DNA of 64,000 nucleotides from Atherix ibis (lineage: Eukaryota > Arthropoda > Insecta > Diptera > Athericidae). Each line of letters begins with the position of its first letter. Position 1 is the first letter of the stretch. Under the pieces are notes generated by a model that did not search any database, was not told the origin of the DNA, and was given only the letters and a program-made list of their open reading frames with translations. The stretch covers positions 62,001 to 126,000 of the forward strand of contig CATQJD010000145.1 in the NCBI GenBank assembly GCA_958298945.1, read 5' to 3'. Of this stretch, positions 45,701 through 59,815 are shown in pieces. A program made the translations under genes and the position numbers.

Positions 45701-48700
45701 ACCAACAAGCCAACAAACCAATAAACAAACAAGCTAACAAACCAACAAACCAACAAACCAACAAAAAAACAAACCAACCAACAAACAAACCAACAAACCA
45801 ACAAACAAACAAACCAACAAACCAACAAACCAACAAACCAACAAACCAACAAACCAACGAACCAACAAACCAACAAGCCTACAAACCAACGAACCAACAA
45901 ACCAACAAGCCAAGAAGCCAACAAAATAACAAACCAACAACCCAACAAACCAACAAATTAACAAACCAGCAAACCAACAAACAAACAAACTACCAAATTA
46001 ACAAGCCAACAAGCGAACAAACCAACAAGCCGACAAACCAACAAACCAACAAACAAACAAACCAGCAAACCAACAAACCAACAAACCAACAAACCAACAA
46101 ACCAACAAACAAACAAACCAACAAACCAACAAACCAACAAACCAACAAGCCAACAAACCAACAAACCAACAAGCCAACAAGCCAACAAACAAACAAACCA
46201 ACAAACCAACAAACCAACAAACCAACAAATCAACAAACCAACAAACCAACAAATCAACAAACCAACAAACCAACAAACCAACATACCAACAAACGAACAA
46301 ATCAACAAACCAACAAACCAACAAACTAACAAACCAACAAACCAACAAACGAGCAAGTCAACAAACCAACAAACCAACAAATCAACAAACCAACAAACCA
46401 ACAAACGAACAAACCAACCAACAAACAAACCAACAAACCAACAGACAAACAAACCAACAAACCAACAAACCAACAAACCAACAAACCAACAAACCAACAA
46501 GCCAACAAACCAACAAACCAACAAACCAACAAGCCAACAAGCTAACAAAATTACAAACCAACAACTTAACAAACCAACAAATTAACAAACCAGCAAACCA
46601 AGAAACGAACAAACTAACAAACAAACAAACAAACAAACCAACAAGCGAACAAACCAACAAACCAACCAGCCAACAAGCCAAAAAACTAACAAACCAACAA
46701 ACCAAAAAACGAACAAACCAAGAAACCAACAAACGAACAAACCAACAAACAAATAAACCAACAAACCAACAAACCAACAAACCAACAAACCGACAAGCCA
46801 ACAAGCCAACAAATCAACAAACCAACAAACCAATAAACCAACAAACCAACAAACCAACAAACCAACAAACCAACAAACCAACAAACCAACAAACCAAAAA
46901 ACCAACAAACAAACAAACAAACAAACCAACAAGCGAACAAACCAACAAACCAACCAGCCAACAAGCCAAAAAACTAACAAACCAACAAACCAAAAAACGA
47001 ACAAACCAACAAACCAACAAACGAACAAACCAACAAACAAATAAACCAACAATCCAACAAACCAACAAACCAACAAGACAACAAACCAATAAACAAACAA
47101 ACCAACAAACCAACAAACCAACAAACGAACAAACCAACAAACCAACAAACCAACAAACCAACAAACCAACAAGCCAACAAACAAACAAACCAACAAGCCA
47201 ACAAGTCAACAAACCAACAAACCAACAAACCAACAAACGAACAAATCAACAAACCAACAAACCAACAAACCAACAAACCAATAAACAAACAAGCTAATAA
47301 ACCAACAAACCAACAAACCAACAAACGAACAAACCAACCAACAAACAAACCAACAAACCAACAAACAAACAAACAAACAAACCAACAAACCAACAAACCA
47401 ATAAACAAACAAGCTAATAAACCAACAAACCAACAAACCAACAAACGAACAAACCAACCAACAAACAAACCAACAAACCAACAAACAAACAAACCAACAA
47501 ACCAACAAACCAACAAACCAACGAATCAACAAACCAACAAGCCAACAAACAAACAAACCAACAAACCAACAAGCCAACAAGCCAACAAAATAACAAACCA
47601 ACAACCCAACAAACCAACAAATTAACAAACCAGCAAACCAACAAACGAACAAACTACCAAACGAACAAGCCAACAAGCGAACAAACCAAGAAGCCAACAA
47701 ACCAATAAACCAACAAACCAACAAACCAACAATCCAACAAACCAACAAGCCAACAAACCAAAAAACGAAGAAACCAACAAACCAACAAACCAACAAACCA
47801 AGAAGCCAACAAGCCAACAAACCAACAAACCAACAAACCAACAAACCAACAAACAAACAAACCAACAAACCAACATACCAAGAAGCCAACAAACCAACAA
47901 ACGAAAAAACCAGCAAACCAACAAGCCAACAAGCCAACAAACCAACAAACCAACAAACCAACAAACCAACAAACCAACAAACCAACAAACCAACAAACCA
48001 ACAAACCAACAAACCAACAAGCCAACAAGCCAACAAACCAACAAGCCAACAAACGAACAAACCAACAAACCCACAAGCCAACAAACCACAAAACCAACAA
48101 ACCAACAAACCAACAAACCAACAAACCAACAAACCAACAAGCCAACAAACCAACAAACGAACAAACCAGCAAACCAACAAGCCAACAAACCAACAAACCA
48201 ACAAACCACCAAACCAATAAGCCAACAAGCCAACAAACCAACAAACCAACAAACCAACAAACCAACAAACCAACAAACCAACAAACCAACAAACCAACAA
48301 GCCAACAAACCAACAAACGAACAAACCAGCAAACCAACAAGCCAACAAACCAACAAACCAACAAACCACCAAACCAATAAGCCAACAAGCCAACAAACCC
48401 ACAAGCCAACAGACAAACAAACTAACAACCCAACAAACCAACAAGCCAACAAACCACAAAACCAACAAACCAACAAGCCAACAAATCAACACACCAACAC
48501 ACCAACAAACGAACAAATCAACAAACCAACAAACCAACAAACCAACAAACCAACAAACCAACAAACCAACAAACCAACAAACCAACAAACCAACAAGCCA
48601 ACAAGCCAACAAACCAACAAGCCAACTAACGAACAAACTAACAAACCAACAAACCAACAAGCCAACAAACCAACAAACCAACAAACCAAAAAACCAACAA

Positions 48701-49425
48701 ACCAACAAACAAACAAACCAACAAACGAACAAACCAACAAACCAATAAACCAACAAACCAACAAACCAACAAACCAAAGAACCAACAAACCAACAAACCA
48801 ACAAACCAACAAGCCAACAAACCAACAAACCAACAAGCCAACAATCCAACAAACCAACAAACCAACAAACCAACAAACGAACAAATCAACAAACCAACAA
48901 ACCAACAAACCAACAAACCAACAAACCAACAAACCAACAATCCAACAAACCAATAAACAAACAAGCCAACAAACCAACAAACCAACAAACCAACAACCGA
49001 ACAAACCAACCAACAAACAAACCAACAAACCAAAAAACAAACAAACCAACAAACCAACAAACCAACAAACCAACAAACCAACAAACCAACAAACCAACAA
49101 ACCAACAAGCCAACAAACCAACAAACCAACAAACCAACAAGCCAACAAGCCAACAAAATAACAAACCAACAACCCAACAAACCAACAAATTAACAAATCA
49201 GCAAACCAACAAACGAACAAACTAACAAACCAACAAGCCAACAAGCTAACAAACCAACATACCAACAAACCAACAAACCAACAAACAAACAAACCAACAA
49301 AACAACAAACCAACAAATCAACAAACGAACTAACCAAAAAAACCAACAAGCCAACAAACCAACAAACCACGAACCAACAAACCAATAAACTAACAAACCA
49401 ACAAACAAACAAACCAACAAACCAA
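43960..49425. repeat. 6.8-6.9 kb spaced duplication, copy 1
   Basis: It matches 50,740-56,308 at offsets of 6,779 bp (left part), 6,867 bp (middle) and 6,883-6,891 bp (right part). The steps are multiples of 8, so copy 2 has extra octamers. Markers include the CGAACTAACC unit with its paired slips (49,326 and 56,209). The left half carries slips at 45,326 (+1) and 45,479 (-1) that copy 2 lacks. Confidence 0.8.
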
Positions 49426-49689
49426 CATACCAACAAACCAACAAACCAACAAACCAACAAACGAACAAGTCAACAAACCAACAAACCAACAAATCAACAA
49501 ACCAACAAACCAACAAACGAACAAACCAACCAACAAACAAACCAACAAACCAACAGACAAACAAACCAACAAACCAACAAACCAACAAACCAACAAACCA
49601 ACAAACCAACAAGCCAACAAACCAACAAACCAACAAACCAACAAGACAACAAGCCAACAAAATTACAAACCAACAACCCAACAAATCAA

Positions 49690-50740
49690 CAAATTAACAA
49701 ATCAGCAAACCAACAAACGAACAAACCAATAAGCCAACAAACCAACAAACCAACAAACAAACAAACCAACAAACCAACAAACCAACAAACCAACAAACCA
49801 ACAAATCGACAAGCCAACAAACCAACAAACCAACAAACCAATAAACCAACAAACCAACAAACCAACAAACCAACAAACCAACAAACAAACAAACAAACAA
49901 ACCAACAAGCCAACAAACCAACAAACCAACCAGCCAACAAGCCAAAAAACTAACAAACCAACAAACCAAAAAACGAACAAACCAACAAACCAACAAACGA
50001 ACAAACCACAAAACCAACAAACCAACAAACCAACAAGACAACAAACCAATAAACAAACAAACCAACAAACCAACAAACCAACAAACGAACAAACCAACAA
50101 ACCAACAAACCAACAAACCAACAAACCAACAAGCCAACAAACCAACAAACCAACAAAGCCAACAAGCCAACAAACCAACAAACCAACAAACCAACAAACC
50201 AACAAACCAACAAACGAACAAATCAACAAACCAACCAACCAACAAACCAACAAACCAACAAACCAACAAACCAAAAAAACCAAAAAAACCAACAAACCAA
50301 CAAACCAACAAACCAACAAACCAACAAACCAACAAACCAACAAACCAACAAGCCAACAAACCAATAAATAAACAAGCTAACAAACCAACAAACCAACAAA
50401 CCAACAAACGAACAAACCAACCAACAAACAAACCAACAAACCAACAAACAAACAAACCAATAAACCAACAAACCAACAAACCAACGAACCAACAAACCAA
50501 CAAACCAACAAACCAACAAACAAACAAACCAACAAACCAACAATCCAACAAACCAACAAACCAACAAACCAAAAAACCAACAAACCAACAAACCAACAAA
50601 CCAACAAACCAACAAACCAACAAGCCAACAAACCAATAAACAAACAAGCTAACAAACCAACAAACCAACAAACCAACAAACGAACAAACCAACCAACAAA
50701 CAAACCAACAAACCAACAAACAAACAAACCAACAAACCAA
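49690..50740. repeat. Fourth copy of a roughly 1.1-kb module also at 30.6, 34.8 and 40.4 kb
   Basis: A +1 slip of the form CCAACAAAGCC followed 121 bp later by a seven-A +1 slip marks this module: 31,102/31,223, 35,240/35,361, 40,827/40,948 and 50,150/50,271. The spacing inside the module is identical each time. This copy alone has a second seven-A slip directly after the first (50,280-50,289), so two 9-bp units stand side by side. It sits between the two copies of the 6.8-kb duplication, showing that the array was shuffled rather than only lengthened. Confidence 0.75.
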
Positions 50741-53700
50741 CAAACCAACAAACCAACGAACCAACAAACCAACAAGCCAACAAACCAACGAACCAGCAAA
50801 CCAACAAGCCAAGAAGCCAACAAAATAACAAACCAACAACCCAACAAACCAACAAGTTAACAAACGAGCAAACCAACAAACGAACAAACTACCAAATTAA
50901 CAAGCCAACAAGCGAACAAACCAACAAGCCGACAAACCAACAAACCAACAAACAAACAAACCAGCAAACCAACAAACCAACAAACCAACAAACCAACAAA
51001 CAAACAAACCAACAAACCAACAAACCAACAAACCAACAAGCCAACAAACCAACAAACCAACAAGCCAACAAGCCAACAAACCAACAAACCAACAAACCAA
51101 CAAACGAACAAATCAACAAACCAACAAACCAACAAATCAACAAACCAACAAACCAAAAAACCAACAAACCAACAAACCAACAAACTAACATACCAACAAA
51201 CCAACAAACCAACAAACAAACAAATCAACAAACCAACAAACCAACAAACCAACAAACGAACAAATCAACAAACCAACAAACCAACAAACTAACAAACCAA
51301 CAAACCAACAAACGAACAAGTCAACAAACCAACAAACCAACAAATCAACAAACCAACAAACCAACAAACGAACAAACCAACCAACAAACAAACCAACAAA
51401 CCAACAGACAAACAAACCAACAAACCAACAAACCAACAAACCAACAAACCAACAAACCAACAAACCAACAAGCCAACAAACCAACAAACCAACAAACCAA
51501 CAAGCCAACAAAATTACAAACCAACAACCCAACAAATCAACAAATTAACAAACCAGCAAACCAACAAACGAACAAACCAATAAGCCAACAAACCAACAAA
51601 CCAACAAACAAACAAACCAACAAACCAACAAACCAACAAACCAACAAATCGACAAGCCAACAAGCCAACAAACCAACAAACCAACAAACCAATAAACCAA
51701 CAAACCAACAAACCAACAAACCAACAAACAGACAAACAAACAAACAAACAAACCAACAAGCCAACAAACCAACAAACCAACCAGCCAACAAGCCAAAAAA
51801 CTAACAAACCAACAAACCAAAAAACGAACAAACCAACAAACCAACAAACGAACAAACCAAAAAACCAACAAACCAACAAACCAACAAGACAACAAACCAA
51901 TAAACAAACAAACCAACAAACCAACAAACCAACAAACGAACAAACCAACAAACCAACAAACCAACAAACCAACAAACCAACAAGCCAACAAACCAACAAA
52001 CCAACAAGCCAACAAGCCAACAAACCAACAAACCAACAAACCAACAAACGAACAAATCAACAAACCAACCAACCAACAAACCAACAAACCAACAAACCAA
52101 CAAACCAACAAACCAAAAAACCAACAAACCAACAAACCAACAAACCAACAAACCAACAAACCAACAAACCAACAAACCAACAAACCAACAAGCCAACAAA
52201 CCAATAAACAAACAAGCTAACAAACCAACAAACCAACAAACCAACAAACGAACAAACCAACCAACAAACAAACCAACAAACCAACAAACAAACAAACCAA
52301 CAAACCAACAAACCAACAAACCAACGAACCAACAAACCAACAAACCAACAAACCAACAAACCAACAAACCAACAAACCAACAAACGAACAAATCAACAAA
52401 CCAACAAACCAACAAACCAACAAACCAACAAACCAAAAAACCAACAAACCAACAAACCAACAAACCAACAAACCAACAAACCAACAAGCCAACAAACCAA
52501 TAAACAAACAAGCTAACAAACCAACAAACCAACAAACCTACAAACGAACAAACCAACCAACAAACAAACCAACAAACCAACAAACAAACAAACCAACAAA
52601 CCAACAAACCAACAAACCAACAAACCAACAAACCAACGAACCAACAAACCAACAAGCCTACAAACCAACGAACCAACAAACCAACAAGCCAAGAAGCCAA
52701 GAAGCCAACAAAATAACAAACCAACAACCCAACAAACCAACAAATTAACAAACCAGCAAACCAACAAACGAACAAACTACCAAATTAACAAGCCAACAAG
52801 CGAACAAACCAACAAGCCGACAAACCAACAAACCAACAAACAAACAAACCAGCAAACCAACAAACCAACAAACCAACAAACCAACAAACAAACAAACCAA
52901 CAAACCAACAAACCAACAAACCAACAAGCCAACAAACCAACAAACCAACAAGCCAACAAGCCTACAAACCAACAAACCAACAAACCAACAAACCAACAAA
53001 CCAACAAATCAACAAACCAACAAACCAACAAATCAACAAACCAACAAACCAAAAAACCAACAAACCAACAAACCAACAAACCAACATACCAACAAACCAA
53101 CAAACCAACAAGCAAACAAGCCAACAAACCAACAAACCAACAAACCAATATACCAACAAACGAACAAATCAACAAACCAACAAACCAACAAACTAACAAA
53201 CCAACAAACCAACAAACGAACAAGTCAACAAACCAACAAACCAACAAATCAACAAACCAACAAACCAACAAACGAACAAACCAACCAACAAACAAACCAA
53301 CAAACCAACAGACAAACAAACCAAAAAACCAACAAACCAACAAACCAACAAACCAACAAACCAACAAGCCAACAAACCAACAAACCAACAAACCAACAAG
53401 CCAACAAGCCAACAAAATTACAAACCAACAACTTAACAAACCAACAAATTAACAAACCAGCAAACCAAGAAACGAACAAACTAACAAACAAACAAACAAA
53501 CAAACCAACAAGCGAACAAACCAACAAACCAACCAGCCAACAAGCCAAAAAACTAACAAACCAACAAACCAAAAAACGAACAAACCAAGAAACCAACAAA
53601 CGAACAAACCAACAAACAAATAAACCAACAAACCAACAAACCAACAAACCAACAAACCAACAAACCAACAAACCGACAAGCCAACAAGCCAACAAACCAA

Positions 53701-56308
53701 CAAACCAACAAACCAATAAACCAACAAACCAACAAACCAACAAATCAACAAACCAACAAACCAACAAACCAACAAACCAACAAACCAACAAACAAACAAA
53801 CAAACAAACCAACAAGCGAACAAACCAACAAACCAACCAGCCAACAAGCCAAAAAACTAACAAACCAACAAACCAAAAAACGAACAAACCAACAAACCAA
53901 CAAACGAACAAACCAACAAACAAATAAACCAACAAACCAACAAACCAACAAACCAACAAGACAACAAACCAATAAACAAACAAACCAACAAACCAACAAA
54001 CCAACAAACGAACAAACCAACAAACCAACAAACCAACAAACCAACAAACCAACAAGCCAACAAACCAACAAACCAACAAGCCAACAAGTCAACAAACCAA
54101 CAAACCAACAAACCAACAAACGAACAAATCAACAAACCAACAAACCAACAAACCAACAAACCAACAAACCAACAAACCAATAAATAAACAAGCTAATAAA
54201 CCAACAAACCAATAAACCAACAAACGAACAAACCAACCAACAAACAAACCAACAAACCAACAAACAAACAAACCAACAAACCAACAAACCAATAAACAAA
54301 CAAGCTAATAAACCAACAAACCAACAAACCAACAAACGAACAAACCAACCAACAAACAAACCAACAAACCAACAAACAAACAAACCAACAAACCAACAAA
54401 CCAACAAACCAACGAACCAACAAACCAACAAGCCAACAAACAAACAAACCAACAAACCAACAAGCCAACAAGCCAACAAAATAACAAACCAACAACCCAA
54501 CAAACCAACAAATTAACAAACCAGCAAACCAACAAACGAACAAACTACCAAACGAACAAGCCAACAAGCGAACAAACCAAGAAGCCAACAAACCAATAAA
54601 CCAACAAACCAACAAACCAACAATCCAACAAACCAACAAGCCAACAAACCAAAAAACGAAGAAACCAATAAACCAACAAACCAACAAACCAAGAAGCCAA
54701 CAAGCCAACAAACCAACAAACCAACAAACCAACAAACCAACAAACAAACAAACCAACAAACCAACATACCAAGAAGCCAACAAACCAACAAACGAAAAAA
54801 CCAGCAAACCAACAAGCCAACAAGCCAACAAACCAACAAACCAACAAACCAACAAACCAACAAACCAACAAACCAACAAACCAACAAACCAACAAACCAA
54901 CAAGCCAACAAGCCAACAAACCAACAAGCCAACAAACGAACAAACCAACAAACCCACAAGCCAACAAACCACAAAACCAACAAACCAACAAACCAACAAA
55001 CCAACAATACAACAAACCAACAAGCCAACAAACCAAAAAACGAACAAACCAACAAACCAACAAACCAACAAACCAACAAGCCAACAAGCCAACAAACCAA
55101 CAAACCAACAAACCAACAAACCAACAAACCAACAAACCAACAAACCAACAAACCAACAAACCAACAAACCAACAAACCAACAAACCAACAAACCAACAAG
55201 CCAACAAACCAACAAACGAACAAACCAGCAAACCAACAAGCCAACAAACCAACAAACCAACAAACCACCAAACCAATAAGCCAACAAGCCAACAAACCCA
55301 CAAGCCAACAGACAAACAAACTAACAACCCAACAAACCAACAAGCCAACAAACCACAAAACCAACAAACCAACAAGCCAACAAATCAACACACCAACACA
55401 CCAACAAACGAACAAACCAACAAACCAACAAACCAACAAACCAACAAACCAACAAACCAACAAACCAACAAACCAACAAACCAACAAGCCAACAAGCCAA
55501 CAAACCAACAAGCCAACTAACGAACAAACTAACAAACCAACAAACCAACAAGCCAACAAACCAACAAACCAACAAACCAAAAAACCAACAAACCAACCAA
55601 CAAACAAACTAACAAACGAACAAACCAACATACCAATAAACCAACAAACCAACAAACCAACAAACCAACAAACCAACAAACCAACAAACCAACAAGCCAA
55701 CAAACCAACAAACCAACAAGCCAACAATCCAACAAACCAACAAACCAACAAACCAACAAACGAACAAATCAACAAACCAACAAACCAACAAACCAACAAA
55801 CCAACAAACCAACAAACCAACAATCCAACAAACCAATAAACAAATAAGCCAACAAACCAACAAACCAACAAACCAACAACCGAACAAACCAACCAACAAA
55901 CAAACCAACAAACCAAAAAACAAACAAACCAACAAACCAACAAACCAACAAACCAACAAACCAACAAACCAACAAACCAACAAGCCAACGAACCAACAAA
56001 CCAACAAACCAACAAGCCAACAAGCCAACAAAATAACAAACCAACAACCCAACAAACCAACAAATTAACAAATCAGCAAACCAACAAACGAACAAACTAA
56101 CAAACCAACAAGCCAACAAGCTAACAAACCAACATACCAACAAACCAACAAACCAACAAACAAACAAACCAACAAAACAACAAACCAACAAACCAACAAA
56201 TCAACAAACGAACTAACCAAAAAAACCAACAAGCCAACAAACCAACAAACCACGAACCAACAAACCAATAAACTAACAAACCAACAAACAAACAAACCAA
56301 CAAACCAA
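50740..56308. repeat. 6.8-6.9 kb spaced duplication, copy 2
   Basis: This is the partner of 43,960-49,425. Near 52,113 it has a six-A CCAAAAAA unit without slip where copy 1 (45,326) has seven A, and near 52,262 a full CAAACAAA where copy 1 (45,479) has a 7-bp unit. So copy 2 either keeps an older state or derives from a different family member. Confidence 0.8.
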
Positions 56309-56340
56309 CAAACCAACAAGCCAACAAGCCAACAAACAAA

Positions 56341-58316
56341 CAAACCAAGCAACCAACAAAAAAATAAACCAACAAGCCAACAAACCAACAAACCAACAAA
56401 CCAAAAAACCAACAAACCAACAAACAAACAAACCAACAAATGAACAAATCAACAAACCAACAAACCAACAAGCCAACAAACCAACAAACCAACAAACCAA
56501 CAAGCCAACAAACCAATAAACAAACAAGCCAACAAACCAACAAACCAACAAACCAACAAACGAACAAACCAACCAACAAACAAACCAACAAACCAAAAAA
56601 CAAACAAACCAACAAACCAACAAACCAACAAACCAACAAACCAACAAACCAACAAACCAACAAGCCAACAAACCAACAAACCAACAAACCAACAAGCCAA
56701 CAAGCCAACAAAATAACAAACCAACAACCCAACAAACCAACAAATTAACAAATCAGCAAACCAACAAACGAACATACTAACAAACCAACAAGCCAACAAG
56801 CTAACAAACCAACATACCAACAAACCAACAAACCAACAAACAAACAAACCAACAAAACAACAAACCAACAAACCAACAAATCAACAAACGAACTAACCAA
56901 AAAAACCAACAAGCCAACAAGCCAACAAACCACGAACCAACAAACCAATAAACTTACAAACCAACAAACAAACAAACCAACAAACCAACAAACCAACAAA
57001 CCAACAATCCAACAAACAAACAAACCAACAAACCAACAAACCAATAAGCCAACAAACCAACAAACCAACAAACAAACAAACCAACAAAACAACAAACCAA
57101 CAAACCAACAAATCAACAAACGAACTAACCAAAAAAACCAACAAGGCAACAAGCCAACAAACCACGAACCAACAAGCCAACAAATCAACAAACCAACAAG
57201 CCAACAAACCAACAAACCAACAAGCCAACAAACCAACAAACCAACAAGCGAACAAACAAACAAACCAACAAACCAACAAGCCCACAAACTAAGAAGCCAA
57301 CAAACCAACAAACCAACAAACCAACAAACCAACAAACCAACAAACCAACAAACCAAGTAACCAACAAACCAACATACCAATAAGCCAACAAGCCAACAAA
57401 CCAACAAACCAACAAACCAACAAGCCAACAAGCCAACAAACCAACAAACCAACAAACCAACAAACCAACAAACCAGGTAACCAACAAACCAATAAGCCAA
57501 CAAGCCAACAAGCGAACAAACCAACAAGCCAACAAACCAACAAACCAACATACAAACAAACCAACAAACCAACAAACTAACAAACCAACAAACCAATAAA
57601 CCAACAAACCAACAAACCAACAAACCAACAAACCAACAAACCAACAAACCGACAAGCCAACAAGCCAACAAGCCAACAAACCAACAAACCAATAAACCAA
57701 CAAACCAACAAACCAACAAACCAACAAACCAACAAACCAACAAACCAACAAACCAACAAACAAACAAACAAACAAACCAACAAGCCAACAAACCAACAAA
57801 CGAACAAATCAACAAACCAACAAACCAACAAACCAACAAACCAACAAACCAACAAACCAACAATCCAACAAACCAATAAACAAACAAGCCAACAAACCAA
57901 GAAACCAACAAACCAACAACCGAACAAACCAACCAACAAACAAACCAACAAACAAAAAAACAAACAAACCAACAAACCAACAAACCAACAAACCAACAAA
58001 CCAACAAACCAACAAACCAACAAGCCAACAAACCAACAAACCAACAAACCAACAAGCCAACAAGCCAACAAAATAACAAACCAACAACCCAACAAACCAA
58101 CAAATTAACAAATCAGCAAACCAACAAACGAACAAACTAACAAACCAACAAGCCAACAAGCTAACAAACCAACATACCAACAAACCAACAAACCAACAAA
58201 CAAACAAACCAACAAAACAACAAACCAACAAGCCAACAAGCCAACAAACAAACAAACCAACAAACCAACAAACCAGTAAGCCAACAAACCAACAAACCAA
58301 CAAACCAACAAACCAA
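56341..58316. repeat. 1,976-bp higher-order repeat, copy 1
   Basis: It matches 58,317 onward at an offset of 1,976 bp. Markers: CCAAGCAACC with a run of A (56,345 and 58,321), ATGAACAAATC (56,440 and 58,416), two CGAACTAACC modules (56,889 and 57,121; 58,865 and 59,097) and GGTAACC or GTAACC motifs (about 57,357 and 59,333). The period is 247 octamers exactly. Inside the unit the CGAACTAACC module is itself doubled at 232 bp. Confidence 0.85.
56889..57169. other. Two CGAACTAACC modules with paired +1 and -1 slips
   Basis: Each module has CGAACTAA, then a seven-A unit (+1), then normally spaced units 1 bp out of register, then a 7-bp CCACGAA unit (-1) that restores the register. Copies start at 49,326, 56,209, 56,889, 57,121, 58,865 and 59,097. 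The module pair here is separated by 232 bp, and the same pair is repeated 1,976 bp to the right. Confidence 0.8.
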
Positions 58317-59815
58317 CAAACCAAGCAACCAACAAAAAAATAAACCAACATGCCAACAAACCAACAAACCAACAAACCAAAAAACCAACAAACCAACAAA
58401 CAAACAAACCAACAAATGAACAAATCAACAAACCAACAAACCAACAAACCAACAAACCAACAAACCAACAAACCAACAAGCCAACAAACCAATAAACAAA
58501 CAAGCCAAGAAACCAACAAACCAACAAACCAACAAACAAACAAACCAACCAACAAACAAACCAACAAACCAAAAAACAAACAAACCAACAAACCAACAAA
58601 CCAACAAACCAACAAACCAACAAACCAACAAGCCAACAAACCAACAAACCAACAAACCAACAAGCCAACAAGCCAACAAGCCAACAAAATAACAAACCAA
58701 CAACCCAACAAACCAACAAATTAACAAATCAGCAAACCAACAAACGAACAAACTAGCAAACCAACAAGCCAACAAGCTAACAAACCAACATACCAACAAA
58801 CCAACAAACCAACAAACAAACAAACCAACAAAACAACAAACCAACAAACCAACAAATCAACAAACGAACTAACCAAAAAAACCAACAAGCCAACAAGCCA
58901 ACAAACCACGAACCAACAAACCAATAAACTTACAAACCAACAAACAAACAAACCAACAAACCAACAAACCAACAAACCAACAAGCCAACAAACAAACAAA
59001 CCAACAAACCAACAAACCAATAAGCCAACAAACCAACAAACCAACAAACAAACAAACCAACAAAACAACAAACCAACAAACCAACAAATCAACAAACGAA
59101 CTAACCAAAAAAACCAACAAGGCAACAAGCCAACAAACCACGAACCAACAAGCCAACAAATCAACAAACCAACAAGCCAACAAACCAACAAACCAACAAG
59201 CCAACAAACCAACAAACCAACAAGCGAACAAACAAACAAACCAACAAACCAACAAGCCAACAAACTAAGAAGCCAACAAACCAACAAACCAACAAACCAA
59301 CAAACCAACAAACCAACAAACCAACAAACCAAGTAACCAACTAACCAACATACCAATAAGCCAACAAGCCAACAAACCAACAAACCAACAAACCAACAAG
59401 CCAACAAGCCAACAAACCAACAAACCAACAAACCAACAAACCAACAAACCAAGTAACCAACAAACCAATAAGCCAACAAGCCAACAAGCGAACAAACTAA
59501 CAAGCCAACAAACCAACAAACCAACATAAAAACAAACCAACAAACCAACAAACTAACAAACCAACAAACCAATAAACCAACAAACCAACAAACCAACAAA
59601 CCAACAAACCAACAAACCAACAAACCAACAAACCGACAAGCCAACAAGCCAACAAGCCAACAAACCAACAAACCAATAAACCAACAAACCAACAAACCAA
59701 CAAACCAACAAACCAACAAACCAACAAACCAACAAACTAACAAACCAACAAACCAACAAACAAACAAACCAACAAGCCAACAAACCAACAAACCAATAAA
59801 CGAACAAATAAACAA
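58317..59815. repeat. 1,976-bp higher-order repeat, copy 2 (right part missing)
   Basis: The right copy of the 1,976-bp repeat, followed for about 1.5 kb before the array changes character. The offset grows to 1,984 bp near 59,633, one octamer more. Differences from copy 1 include CATGCC for CAAGCC (58,349), CTAACC for CAAACC near 59,341, and ACATAAAAAC for ACATACAAAC near 59,525. Confidence 0.82.

Noticed and set aside
56440..56748. + strand frames with ATG at 56,440, 58,350, 60,112 and 60,856
   Set aside because: These are the same NKPTNQQT repeat translation with chance ATG triplets from TGAAC or CATGCC variants; no ribosome-site or promoter context and no non-repeat sequence.
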